Below, in pieces: positions 52,725 through 63,202 of a stretch of DNA of 64,000 nucleotides; the first letter of the stretch is position 1, and the number at the start of each line of letters is the position of its first letter. The stretch spans positions 1-64,000 of the forward strand of contig JAFLBB010000005.1 of assembly GCA_017304135.1 (NCBI GenBank), given 5' to 3'. The position numbers were made by a program, and so were the translations under genes. The notes under the pieces were generated by a model. It saw only the letters and a program-made list of their open reading frames with translations, had not been told where the DNA came from and searched no databases. This DNA comes from Acidobacteriota bacterium. Its GTDB lineage: Bacteria > Acidobacteriota > Terriglobia > Bryobacterales > Bryobacteraceae.

Positions 52725-55700
52725 ATGACTAGAAATCGCATACTTGAAGGTTTTTTCACGCTTGCACTGTGCGCGATGACGCAGCTGACTGCGCAGGATT
52801 CCCGTGGCCGCGTTGTTGGCCAGGTGTTGGATTCCACAGGCGCAGCCGTCCCGGAGGCCACCGTGCTGGCCACCAACAGCGCGACGGGAGTGGTTGTGCG
52901 CTCAAGCACAAACGTCGCCGGCGCCTATGGCCTGCCCTATCTCCTGCCGGGCATGTACACGATCACGGCGGAGAAGGATGGCTTCAAGAAGTTCTCGCGC
53001 GACAACATCCAGGTTCGCGTCAACGATTCCGTTGAGCTCATCATTGAGTTGCAGGTCGGCAACGTGGCCGAATCGATCAGCGTCACAGCCGAGACACCGC
53101 TGCTGCAAACCGCTGAAGCCACGCTAGGCCAAGTGGTGGACGAACGCCGGATCACCGAGTTGCCGCTGTTTGCCGGCAACGCGATGGACCTGGTCCACCT
53201 CGCCCCCGGCACGGTGAACGGCACCGACATGCGCTTGCGCAAAGCGCCCTTCAACAATGCGCCTTCGCAGTTTTCCACGGTTGGAGGCGGCAACTACAAC
53301 AACGACTTCACCATTGACGGCGTCTCCAACACATACTCCGACGGCACGTCGCCGCGCGTCGCCTATTCGCCGCCTGCCATGTCGATCACCGAATTCAAGG
53401 TGCAGACGGCCAGCTATGACGCCAGCATCGGCAACACGATCGGCGCCACGGTGAACGTGAGCACCAAGGGCGGCACCAACCAGCTTCACGGCGAATTCCA
53501 CGAGTGGCTGCGCAACTCGGCCTTCGATACGAAGAACATCTTCCAGAACCGTTCCGGCCAGAGCCTGCCGGTCTACCAGGACAACCGCTTCGGCAATTCG
53601 CTCGGCGGCCCGGTTTACATCCCCAAGCTCTATAACGGCAAGAACAAGACCTTCTGGTTTTACTCCTGGGAGGCCAACCTCTTCGGCAACCCGCAGAGTT
53701 ATACCACCACGGTGCCCACCGAGAAGATGCGCACCGGCGACCTGAGCGAGTATCTCGCCCTTGGCGCCAACTACCAGGTCTACGATCCGTTCTCTACAGC
53801 CACCGCCCCGGGCGGCCGCTTCTCGCGCACGCCGATCGCGGGCAACATCATCCCGGTGAGCCGGCTCGACCGCGTCGCGCAGAACATGATGAAGCTCTAC
53901 CCGGCGGCCAACTTCACCACCACCAACCGCGAGATCCGCAACAACTACTTCAATACGAACAAGGCGCTGGAAACCTACTGGACCGCCATCGCGCGCTTCG
54001 ACCACGCTTTCTCGGACACCCACCGCGTCTTCGTACGCTTCCACAAGGATTACTGGGAAGAAGACAAGAACCGCACCTTCAACAACGATGTCAACGGCAT
54101 CATCCTGAACCGCAACAACAAGGGCATCGCCATTGACGACGTCTATGTCTTCAGCCCGTCGTTCCTGATGAACATCCGCTATGGCGTTACCTACCAGGAC
54201 TTCCCGGAACGCCGCGTGAGCCGGGGCTTCGACCTTGCTTCGCTCGGCTTCTCCTCGCAACTTACCAGCCTCATCCCGCGTGAACTGGCCACCATCCCGC
54301 GCACGGCAGTGACCCCGTTCGTGGAGTTCGCCGCGTGGGAGAGCGGCGACGGCGTCACGGCTTCGATGATCCACAATCCCGTGGCCACCTTCACCTGGAT
54401 GAAGGGCAGCCACAACGTCCGCTTCGGCACCGACATGCGCATCTACCGCGAGAATCGCAACCGGTTCAATGCCGCCGTGTCCCCGCAGTACAGCTTCAAC
54501 TCCACCTACACGCGCGGCCCGCTGGATTCGGCGGGAGCTCCGCAGTTGGGCGGCGAGGTGGCATCGTTCCTGCTGGGTGTGCCGGCGGGTTCGATGAGCA
54601 TCGTCGATTCCACAGCCGAGCAGAGCAATGTGTACGGATTCTACATTCAGGACGATTACAAGCTGAGTCGTAAGCTGACGGTGAACCTGGGGCTGCGCTA
54701 TGAGTTCGACGCGCCGATCACGGAACGGTACAACCGCGCAGTGACGGGCTTTGCTTTTGACCAAACGAACCCAATTTCCGCGCAAGCCACGGCCAACTAC
54801 GCCCGCAACCCGATCGCCGAGTTGCCCGTCAGCGCCTTCCGCGTCAACGGCGGACTGCTGTTTGCCGGCGTCAACGGCGACCGCAACTACTGGCAAGGCG
54901 AGAAGAACAACTTCATGCCCCGCATGGGCATGGCTTACCAGTTGGATCCCAAAACCGTCGTCCGCGCCGGTTATGGTCTCTTTTTCAACTCCATCGGCAT
55001 CCTGATGACAAACACGATCGTCACCGGCTTCAGCCAGTCCACCCCGATCCAGGCCACGCTCAACAATGGTCTGAACTTCATCGCCACCACCGCCAATCCG
55101 TTCCCGAACGGCCTCACGCAGCCGCTCAAGGCGGCCGGCGGGCTGAAGACCAACCTCGGCCAGGGCCTGACCTTTTTCCCCGAGAAGCGACTCAACCCCT
55201 ATGCCCAGCGCTGGAGCTTTGGCATGCAGCGCGAAATGCCGCTGCTCTTCCTGCTCGAGGCGACCTACGTCGGCAACCGCGGCGTGCGCCTGAACACGAA
55301 CCGCAACTGGAACGCCCTGCCGAACTCCTGGCTGAGCACCTCACCCGTGCGCGACCAGGACCGCATCAACCTCCTCGCCGCGGCCTTCCCCAACCCCTTC
55401 CAGGGCACCGACCCCATCTACGGCGCCAACACCAGCCGCTCGCAGATACTCCGCCCCTACCCCCACTTCGGCGACATCGCCGGCAATGATCCGAACGGCT
55501 ACTCCTGGTATCACTCCCTCCAGGTGCGCGTGGAGCGCCGCTTCAACCGCGGCTTCACCTACCAGCTCTCTTATACCTGGTCGAAGTCGATGGAAGCCGT
55601 CGAATACCTGAACGCGGGCGACTTCATGCCCTCCGAAGTCGTCTCGGGCGGCGACCGCACCCATCGTTTCACCTCCAGCGGCATTTGGGAAATCCCCTTC

Positions 55701-56186
55701 GGCAAGGGCCGGGCGTTCGGCAACACCTGGCATCCGGTGGCCGACTTCGCCTTCGGCGGCTGGCAGTTGGGCGGTGTCTACCAGCGCCAGAGCGGGGCCC
55801 CGCTCGGCTTCGGCAACCGCATCTTCAACGGCAGCCTCGACGACATCCTCCTGCCCAAGGACCAGCGCGGCGTGGACCAATGGTTCAACGTCAACGCCGG
55901 CTTCAACCGCATCGCCGGCCAGCAACTGGCCTCCAACGTGCGGACCTTCCCGCTGCGCTTCAACGGCATCCGCGGCCCCAACCAGGACCGCTGGGACTTC
56001 TCCCTGATCAAGAACTTCAAGATCAAGGAGCGCTTCAACACCCAGTTCCGCGCCGAGACCTTCAACGCCTGGAACCACCCCAACCTGTCCGGACCGAACA
56101 CGGATCCGACCAACGCCAACTTCGGCGTCATCACCGGCCAGGACGCCACGCGCTCCTGGCAGTTCGCCCTACAGGTGAAATTCTAG
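52725..56186 (+). CDS. TonB-dependent receptor-like protein with carboxypeptidase-regulatory domain
   Basis: About 1153 residues from ATG at 52725, preferred over an upstream in-frame ATG (52671) because of an AGGGG ribosome binding site 5 bases away and a signal peptide. A carboxypeptidase regulatory-like domain follows (GRVVGQVLDSTGAAVPEATV) with GMYTITAEKDGFKKF, then a plug-like region (GQVVDERRITELPL, STVGGGNYNNDFTIDGVSNT) and a long beta-barrel ending in Phe (FALQVKF). This is the Oar-like family abundant in Acidobacteriota. Likely nutrient uptake or adhesion. A hairpin terminator follows. Confidence 0.92.
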   Translation: MTRNRILEGFFTLALCAMTQLTAQDSRGRVVGQVLDSTGAAVPEATVLATNSATGVVVRSSTNVAGAYGLPYLLPGMYTITAEKDGFKKFSRDNIQVRVNDSVELIIELQVGNVAESISVTAETPLLQTAEATLGQVVDERRITELPLFAGNAMDLVHLAPGTVNGTDMRLRKAPFNNAPSQFSTVGGGNYNNDFTIDGVSNTYSDGTSPRVAYSPPAMSITEFKVQTASYDASIGNTIGATVNVSTKGGTNQLHGEFHEWLRNSAFDTKNIFQNRSGQSLPVYQDNRFGNSLGGPVYIPKLYNGKNKTFWFYSWEANLFGNPQSYTTTVPTEKMRTGDLSEYLALGANYQVYDPFSTATAPGGRFSRTPIAGNIIPVSRLDRVAQNMMKLYPAANFTTTNREIRNNYFNTNKALETYWTAIARFDHAFSDTHRVFVRFHKDYWEEDKNRTFNNDVNGIILNRNNKGIAIDDVYVFSPSFLMNIRYGVTYQDFPERRVSRGFDLASLGFSSQLTSLIPRELATIPRTAVTPFVEFAAWESGDGVTASMIHNPVATFTWMKGSHNVRFGTDMRIYRENRNRFNAAVSPQYSFNSTYTRGPLDSAGAPQLGGEVASFLLGVPAGSMSIVDSTAEQSNVYGFYIQDDYKLSRKLTVNLGLRYEFDAPITERYNRAVTGFAFDQTNPISAQATANYARNPIAELPVSAFRVNGGLLFAGVNGDRNYWQGEKNNFMPRMGMAYQLDPKTVVRAGYGLFFNSIGILMTNTIVTGFSQSTPIQATLNNGLNFIATTANPFPNGLTQPLKAAGGLKTNLGQGLTFFPEKRLNPYAQRWSFGMQREMPLLFLLEATYVGNRGVRLNTNRNWNALPNSWLSTSPVRDQDRINLLAAAFPNPFQGTDPIYGANTSRSQILRPYPHFGDIAGNDPNGYSWYHSLQVRVERRFNRGFTYQLSYTWSKSMEAVEYLNAGDFMPSEVVSGGDRTHRFTSSGIWEIPFGKGRAFGNTWHPVADFAFGGWQLGGVYQRQSGAPLGFGNRIFNGSLDDILLPKDQRGVDQWFNVNAGFNRIAGQQLASNVRTFPLRFNGIRGPNQDRWDFSLIKNFKIKERFNTQFRAETFNAWNHPNLSGPNTDPTNANFGVITGQDATRSWQFALQVKF

Positions 56187-56208
56187 CCACAGGCAGCGCC
56201 TGACACCC

Positions 56209-56243
56209 ACCGCCGGGTGGCCCCACGCGGGTCGCCCGGCGGT
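56209..56243 (+). terminator. Terminator hairpin after the TonB receptor gene
   Basis: A 9-bp perfect stem, ACCGCCGGG at 56209-56217 with CCCGGCGGT at 56235-56243 (17-base loop), 23 bases after the stop, followed by TGTGTTG. T-run is weak, so efficiency is uncertain. Confidence 0.6.
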
Positions 56244-56304
56244 TGTGTTGCAGTGCCACGCCCTCTGCCCGGGCTCCTCGATCCCCGCCCCCGGATCGCC
56301 CCCC

Positions 56305-56331
56305 TTGCTCACTCGCCATTCGCGCTATACT
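56305..56331 (+). promoter_or_regulatory. Candidate promoter of the DEAD-box helicase gene
   Basis: TATACT at 56326-56331 is a good -10 box; TTGCTC at 56305-56310 with a 15-base spacer is a weak, short-spaced -35. A leader of about 80 bases would result, long enough for cold-shock-type control, but none is shown. Confidence 0.4.
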
Positions 56332-56417
56332 AGAATCTGGCTGGAAGCCAATCCGCTCAAGTCCCTCACCTCGTTGTCGGTCCGCTGATTCCCTCTTCCC
56401 GCACAACTGAACACTGA

Positions 56418-57674
56418 ATGAACAATTTCAACGAACTCTCTTTGTGTCCTGCCTTGCAGGCCAACCTTACCCGGCACGGCTTTAGCATTCCTACGCCCGT
56501 GCAAGCCCAGTCCATCCCCCCTGCGCTCGAAGGCCGCGACGTGGTCGCCACCGCCCAAACCGGCACCGGCAAGACCCTCGCCTTCCTGCTGCCCATGGTG
56601 CAGAGCTTCCTCGCCAAGACCGTCACGAAGGGCGCCCAAGCCGTCGTGCTCAGCCCGACGCGCGAACTCGCCATCCAGATTCACGAGACCTTCCAACTTC
56701 TCACCCAGGGCACCCAACTGCGTGCCGCCATCGTCGTCGGCGGCATGAACGAAAACAAGCAACTGCACCAGATCCGCGCCGGCGCACAGGTCCTGATTGC
56801 GACCCCCGGCCGCCTCTGCGACTTCCTGCAGCGCAACCTCGTCCAGATGGACCGCGTTCGCTTCTTCGTCCTCGATGAGGCCGACCGCATGCTCGATATG
56901 GGCTTCCTGCCCTCCATCAAGACGATCCTCAAGACCGTGCCCACCAATCGCCAGACGCTCTTCTTCTCGGCCACCATCGAGAAGTCGGTGGCCCACCTGG
57001 TGGAGTCGCACGTGAAGAACCCGGCCCGCGTTGCCATCGGCTCGGTCTCCAAGCCCACCGAACAAGTGGACCTGCACGTCTACGAAGTCGACAACGACCG
57101 CAAGCTGCCCCTGCTCGCCCACCTGCTTGAACAAGGCGATGGTTCCTTCCTCGTCTTCTCGCGCACCAAGCACGGCACGGACCGGCTGGCCAAGAACCTC
57201 TCGCGCTTCGGCATCAAAGCGGCCCGCATCCACGGCAACCGCAGCCAGAGCCAGCGCAACCAGGCGCTCGATGCCTTCAAGTCCGGCGAATACCGCGTGC
57301 TCGTCGCCACCGACGTGGCCGCCCGCGGCATTCACGTCGACAACATCTCGCATGTGGTCAACTTCGACCTGCCCCAGGCCCCGGAAGACTTCATCCACCG
57401 CATTGGCCGCACCGGCCGTGCCGGGCTGCGCGGCGTCGCCTCCTCGTTCCATGGCCGCTCCGAGCGCCAGGAGATCCGCCGCATTGAGCGTACGCTCGGC
57501 GTCCAACTCCAATCCAAGCCGCTGCCGGCGGCGCTGCCTGAGCCGAAACATGCCGCCATTGAGTTTGTCGACGAGAAGGTCGTCGTACTGAACCGCCGCG
57601 GCAACGGCGGCTACGGCCGGCCTGCCACCAAGAGCTTCGTCCCGCGCCGCCACAAGCGCCCCGCCGCGCGCTAG
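56418..57674 (+). CDS. DEAD-box RNA helicase (RhlE-like)
   Basis: 418 residues. Q motif IPTPVQAQSIP, Walker A AQTGTGKT at 46-53, PTRELAIQIHE, TPGRL, LDEADRM (DEAD), SATI, then helicase C-domain with VATDVAARGIHV and HRIGRTGRAG. Basic Arg/Lys-rich C-terminal tail (VPRRHKRPAAR). RhlE proteins unwind RNA in ribosome assembly and RNA decay. Nine bases separate it from the deacetylase-family gene, so they may be co-transcribed. Confidence 0.93.
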   Translation: MNNFNELSLCPALQANLTRHGFSIPTPVQAQSIPPALEGRDVVATAQTGTGKTLAFLLPMVQSFLAKTVTKGAQAVVLSPTRELAIQIHETFQLLTQGTQLRAAIVVGGMNENKQLHQIRAGAQVLIATPGRLCDFLQRNLVQMDRVRFFVLDEADRMLDMGFLPSIKTILKTVPTNRQTLFFSATIEKSVAHLVESHVKNPARVAIGSVSKPTEQVDLHVYEVDNDRKLPLLAHLLEQGDGSFLVFSRTKHGTDRLAKNLSRFGIKAARIHGNRSQSQRNQALDAFKSGEYRVLVATDVAARGIHVDNISHVVNFDLPQAPEDFIHRIGRTGRAGLRGVASSFHGRSERQEIRRIERTLGVQLQSKPLPAALPEPKHAAIEFVDEKVVVLNRRGNGGYGRPATKSFVPRRHKRPAAR

Positions 57675-57683
57675 CATCACAAC

Positions 57684-58646
57684 ATGGCCCTCGCCCTGCT
57701 GCTGGATCCTCTCTATCAGGACCATCTCACCGGCCAGGGCCATCCTGAACAACCTGCACGGTACGAAGCCGTCACAAGGGCCCTCGAAAGCACTCACCTG
57801 CTCGAGGGCCTTTCCCGTATTGCGCCGCGCACGGCCAACGACGATGAGCTTGCGCTCGTCCACACCGCCGGCTACATCAAGACCGTCCGCACCGAGGTGG
57901 GCGCCCTCAATGGCCGCCCCAACCTCGTGCGCGACCTCTCCACCGGCGACGTCACCTATTCGGCCCGCTCGCTCGATGTCGCGCTGAATGCCGCCGGCGG
58001 CGTCCTGAACGCAGTGGATACCCTCTTTCAATCCGCAGCCCGCAGGGCCTTTTGTGCCGTTCGTCCTCCGGGCCACCACGCCACGCCCAACCGCGGCATG
58101 GGCTTCTGCCTGTTCAACAATGTTGCCCTCGCCGCCCGCCATGCCCAGAAGCGCCACGGCGCCGACCGCGTCCTGATCGTCGATTGGGACGTCCATCATG
58201 GCAACGGCACCCAGGACGTGTTCTACTCCGATGGCAGCGTGATGTTCTTTTCGACCCACCAGCACCCGTGGTATCCCGGCACCGGCATGATGCACGAAAC
58301 CGGTGAGGGCGCGGGCAAGGGCCGCATTCTGAACAGCCCCCTGCCGGCAGGTTCGGGTGGCGAGGAGATCATCGGCGCGGTGCGCGAGCGCCTGCTGCCG
58401 GCCGCGCGCGACTTCAAGCCCTCGCTGGTCATTGTGTCCGCCGGCTTCGATTCCCGCCTCGGCGACCCGCTCGGCCGCTTCCGCCTCACCGACGACGACT
58501 ACGTGACGCTTACGAACCTCATGCTCGAGATCGCCGCCACGCATGCCGGGGGCCGCCTGCTCTCGGTGCTCGAAGGCGGATACTCGCTGGAAGGGCTCGC
58601 CGCCGGAGTCTCAGCCCACGTCCGGGCGCTGCGCGATTCCGCCTGA
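57684..58646 (+). CDS. Histone deacetylase family protein
   Basis: 320 residues of the arginase/deacetylase fold. Zinc-site motifs: AVRPPGHHATP (catalytic His pair), DWDVHHGNGTQDVFY (Asp/His), and the later SAGFDSRLGDPLGRFRLT (Asp) and EGGYSLEGLA. Bacterial relatives act on acetylpolyamines, acetoin or acetyl-lysine; the substrate is unknown. Its 3' end overlaps the convergent XRE-type regulator gene by 36 bases. Confidence 0.92.
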   Translation: MALALLLDPLYQDHLTGQGHPEQPARYEAVTRALESTHLLEGLSRIAPRTANDDELALVHTAGYIKTVRTEVGALNGRPNLVRDLSTGDVTYSARSLDVALNAAGGVLNAVDTLFQSAARRAFCAVRPPGHHATPNRGMGFCLFNNVALAARHAQKRHGADRVLIVDWDVHHGNGTQDVFYSDGSVMFFSTHQHPWYPGTGMMHETGEGAGKGRILNSPLPAGSGGEEIIGAVRERLLPAARDFKPSLVIVSAGFDSRLGDPLGRFRLTDDDYVTLTNLMLEIAATHAGGRLLSVLEGGYSLEGLAAGVSAHVRALRDSA

Positions 58647-58847
58647 TCCGTTCGAGCGTTCAGGCTCGAAGATCTCCTCAATCCGCAGGCTGAACAGGCG
58701 TGCCAGATCGAAAGCAAGCGGCAGGCTCGGATCGTAACGGCCCGTCTCGATGGCGTTCACCGTTTGCCGCGATACGCCGAGCTTGTCGGCCAGAGCCGCC
58801 TGGCTCCAGTCGCGCTCCGCCCGCAACAGCCGGAGGCGGTTCTTCAC
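58611..58847 (-). CDS. XRE-family HTH regulator
   Basis: 78 residues, single helix-turn-helix domain: RLLRAERDWSQAALADKLGVS RQTVNAIETGRYDPSLPLA (split here for length) and the conserved LARLFSLRIEEIFEP ending. These short regulators are often paired with small membrane proteins. Its start overlaps the end of the upstream membrane-protein gene by four bases. C-terminus overlaps the deacetylase gene. Confidence 0.88.
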   Translation of the reverse strand: MKNRLRLLRAERDWSQAALADKLGVSRQTVNAIETGRYDPSLPLAFDLARLFSLRIEEIFEPERSNGSGGIAQRPDVG

Positions 58848-59353
58848 CGGTATCTCCTCGCCGCAACGATCAACCCCACGCCTCGCACCGGCTCAGCCAG
58901 GAGCACCCACACCGGATGCGCCACCCACCCCGTGAACACCGACACCGAGAAGAGGACAATGCCGCCCAGGACGACAAAGAGAAAGGCGATCAACACGGCC
59001 TCAAGTTGGAGACGTTGCGCCAACTCGTCCAACTCATGAACATACCGGTAGAACGACCAACTGATAGAGGCAAACGCAAGGGGTGTGCCGATTCCGGCCA
59101 GCCAACGGCTCGTGCCGGTCCCAAGAAACGTATCCAGGGCAATTCCGATGGCGACCGCTAACACCAGTAGGCCGAGCGCGCCATAGGCCCGCCGGTGATA
59201 GATCCGGGTCGCGGCGCTGCCACCGCTCAGCGTGCCGAACCAGAACATGGAACCCCACGGCCAATTGCTCCCGGCCACGTCCGATTCCGAGGAGCGGCGT
59301 GTTGTGTTGTGCATGGAGGAAATGTAAAGCAAACTTTCCATTGAGTCAAGCAT
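58844..59353 (-). CDS. Membrane protein paired with the XRE regulator
   Basis: 169 residues with four hydrophobic segments: GALGLLVLAVAIGIALDTFL, WLAGIGTPLAFASISWSF, EAVLIAFLFVVLGGIVLFSV and VAHPVWVLLAEPVRGVGLIV. Start at 59353 has an AAAGGA ribosome binding site 5-6 bases away; an ATG at 59314 has none. No family recognised, though XRE regulators coupled to DUF2178-like membrane proteins have this shape. Upstream lies the divergent NO-repair gene with an FNR-type palindrome between them. Confidence 0.65.
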   Translation of the reverse strand: MLDSMESLLYISSMHNTTRRSSESDVAGSNWPWGSMFWFGTLSGGSAATRIYHRRAYGALGLLVLAVAIGIALDTFLGTGTSRWLAGIGTPLAFASISWSFYRYVHELDELAQRLQLEAVLIAFLFVVLGGIVLFSVSVFTGWVAHPVWVLLAEPVRGVGLIVAARRYR

Positions 59354-59373
59354 TCTTTCCTTTGCGGTGCGGC

Positions 59374-59387
59374 GTGACCCTTGTCAC
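59374..59387. promoter_or_regulatory. Candidate CRP/FNR-family operator
   Basis: GTGACccttGTCAC: two perfect 5-bp half-sites with the 4-base spacing of FNR/DNR-type sites (TTGAT-N4-ATCAA). It lies between the divergent XRE-operon start (59353) and the NO-repair gene start (59433), where oxygen- or NO-dependent control would be expected. Confidence 0.5.
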
Positions 59388-59432
59388 TGCCTCCGCATCC
59401 ACGCTGCGCGCATGCTGAGTGTGGAGAACGTC

Positions 59433-60152
59433 ATGACCACCCTACAGCCGGAAACCACCGTCGCCGAAATCGCCGCCGAGTCCCTTGCCGCCATCGGCGT
59501 CTTTGAACGCCTGGGCATCGATTATTGCTGCGGCGGAAAGCGCTCGCTTGCCGAGGCCTGCCGCGGGAAGGGCTACCGCGTCGAGGATGTGGAGCGTGAA
59601 CTGGCCGCCGCCTCGGCCCAGGCGCCGTTAGCGGCGGTGGATTGGAACACCGCCCCGCTGCCCGCGCTGATCGATCACATCGTCAACACGCACCATGTTT
59701 ATCTGAAGCGTGAACTACCGCTACTCTCGGCCCGTCTCACCAAGGTCCACAGCGTCTATGCGGAGCGTCTTCCCGGTGAACTCGACGGCCTGCCCGAGGT
59801 CTTCGAGGGCCTCCGCGCCGAGTTGGACTCGCACCTGATGAAGGAGGAGATCATCCTCTTTCCGGCCATTCGCGCCAAGGTTGCCGAGAGGGAAACAGGG
59901 GTCCCTGCCCCGCCCACCTGCTTTGGCACCATCGCCGCGCCGATCATGCAGATGGAGCACGAGCACGAGGAGGCCGGCGCCGCCCTGGCCCGCATCCGCG
60001 AACTGACGCGCAACTTCGCCATTCCCGACTACGCCTGCTCTACCTACCGAGCGCTCATTCTCGGACTAGAGGAACTGGAACTCGACCTCCACCGGCACAT
60101 TCACCTGGAAAACAACATCCTGCACCGGCGCGCACAAGTGCAGCTTGCTTAA
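59433..60152 (+). CDS. Di-iron iron-sulfur cluster repair protein (RIC/YtfE/ScdA)
   Basis: 239 residues from ATG at 59433 (GGAG six bases upstream). N-terminal ScdA domain with IDYCCGGKRSLAEAC at ~30-44, and a hemerythrin-like four-helix bundle with His residues in LIDHIVNTHHVYLKREL, LDSHLMKEEIILFP, MQMEHEHEEAG and LDLHRHIHLENNIL, the usual His/Glu di-iron ligands. Known: RIC proteins repair Fe-S clusters after nitrosative or oxidative damage, induced by NO. The FNR-type palindrome upstream supports this. Confidence 0.92.
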   Translation: MTTLQPETTVAEIAAESLAAIGVFERLGIDYCCGGKRSLAEACRGKGYRVEDVERELAAASAQAPLAAVDWNTAPLPALIDHIVNTHHVYLKRELPLLSARLTKVHSVYAERLPGELDGLPEVFEGLRAELDSHLMKEEIILFPAIRAKVAERETGVPAPPTCFGTIAAPIMQMEHEHEEAGAALARIRELTRNFAIPDYACSTYRALILGLEELELDLHRHIHLENNILHRRAQVQLA

Positions 60153-60233
60153 TGTAAATACCATTGCTTCCTGAAAAGAACGACCCCATAATCCCTGTCA
60201 CTGTGTCCCCAGAGGGGACCCCTGAGAGGGTAT

Positions 60234-61031
60234 ATGAGACTGAACACCATTGTTCTGCCTGTTCTTCTGGCAGGCTGCCTGGGCAGCCTGCTCACCGTTC
60301 CCGCCGCTGCTCAACCCAAACCGGTCTACCTGCGATCCACCTGCGTCAAGGCCAACACGGGCGCCGGGGCTGAATACGAAAAGCTCCACGCCGATGTCTA
60401 CCTCAAGCTGGCGCACTACAGGATCAAGGAGGGAGCCATGCTGCGCTACGCGCTCTCGCGCGCTGTGCTTCCCGGCGGCGAGCAATCCGAATGTGACTAC
60501 CTGATCTCGTACACGTATCCCGGTTTCCCGCCCGAGCTGACACCAGCGATCACGGCGAAAAACCTCAAGGCCGCCGGCGTCACGATGACCTACGACGCCA
60601 TGCTGGCCAAATCCCGCTCGCTGGTGAAGCAGGTGGCGACCCGCATTTTCGTGGTGCGCGCCAACGCCGGCACGATCGGCCCAGACGCCTACTTCCATGT
60701 GAACCGCATGAAGGTCAAAGACATGGCGGCATGGCTCAAGCTCGAAAACGAGATCTGGAAGCCGATCATGGAGGCGCGCATTGCGGACGGACAGTTGACT
60801 GGATGGACCAGTTACTCACTCGTCCTGCCCGGCGGCTCAGCGCAACCCTTCAACGCCGCAACTGTGGACGCCTATCCCAACTGGGACTCCATGGGCGCGC
60901 AGAAGCCGCTCTCCGGCTATGTCCAGAAAGTGCACCCGGGCATGACGGCCGCGCAATTCAATGAGGCAGGCGCAAACGTGCGCGACCTGCTGTTGCGCGA
61001 AGTGTTCAAGGTCGTGCTCGAAGCTCATTAG
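60234..61031 (+). CDS. Secreted protein of unknown function
   Basis: 265 residues with a signal peptide (IVLPVLLAGCLGSLLTVPAAA; the Cys could alternatively mark a lipoprotein). The mature part has two repeats of a similar layout (YLRSTCVKANTGAGAEYEKLH and YFHVNRMKVKDMAAWLKLENE), resembling a tandem dimeric alpha/beta barrel (ABM-like) fold; this is an inference. No cofactor motif seen. A hairpin terminator follows 35 bases after the stop. Confidence 0.65.
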   Translation: MRLNTIVLPVLLAGCLGSLLTVPAAAQPKPVYLRSTCVKANTGAGAEYEKLHADVYLKLAHYRIKEGAMLRYALSRAVLPGGEQSECDYLISYTYPGFPPELTPAITAKNLKAAGVTMTYDAMLAKSRSLVKQVATRIFVVRANAGTIGPDAYFHVNRMKVKDMAAWLKLENEIWKPIMEARIADGQLTGWTSYSLVLPGGSAQPFNAATVDAYPNWDSMGAQKPLSGYVQKVHPGMTAAQFNEAGANVRDLLLREVFKVVLEAH

Positions 61032-61066
61032 ACGGGATCTGGCACGGCCACCCCCACCAATACACC

Positions 61067-61096
61067 GGCGGCGCCCAGGTTGCCCTGGACGCCGCC
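61067..61096. terminator. Bidirectional terminator hairpin between convergent genes
   Basis: GGCGGCG at 61067-61073 pairs with CGCCGCC at 61090-61096, and CCAGG (61075-61079) with CCTGG (61084-61088) inside, a 12-bp stem with one mismatch. It is followed by ATTTCCCC on the plus strand, a weak T-tract. Confidence 0.65.
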
Positions 61097-61137
61097 ATTT
61101 CCCCAACCAAAGGGAGGTGCAAGACTGAGCGGGCGGC

Positions 61138-62982
<1,845 letters not shown>

Positions 62983-62986
<4 letters not shown>

Positions 62987-63195
62987 CGCCTCATGCGTCC
63001 GGCCCACCGGACAAACCGCAACAATTCGCCGGAGTGAGCGCGGACGAAGGCGAGAAACACCGGCCGGCTGATCTCATCGGCATGCAGCCCCCAGTAGGTT
63101 TCAATCCGCCAGCGCAGGTAGGGACTGGCCCATGGCCGCAACCGGTAGCCTTTGGAAGACCGCCAGAGGAAGGGAATCGCGCGGGCAAGCTCCAT
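62983..63195 (-). CDS. Small basic protein next to a VWA gene
   Basis: 70 residues from the ATG at 63195 (MELARAIPFLWRSSKGYRL), seven bases after the VWA gene's stop. Rich in Arg, Trp and Tyr (RPWASPYLRWRIETYWGLH). The regular mix of hydrophobic and basic residues and the operon position argue for a real gene. No family recognised. It overlaps the 3' end of the opposing hydrolase by four bases. Confidence 0.55.
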
Positions 63196-63202
63196 TCCGG
63201 CG

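Noticed and set aside
53124..54896. 590-residue minus-strand frame
   Set aside because: Antisense to the receptor gene, valine-rich without domain pattern.
56325..58544. 739-residue minus-strand frame
   Set aside because: Antisense to the helicase and deacetylase genes, which have intact catalytic motifs.
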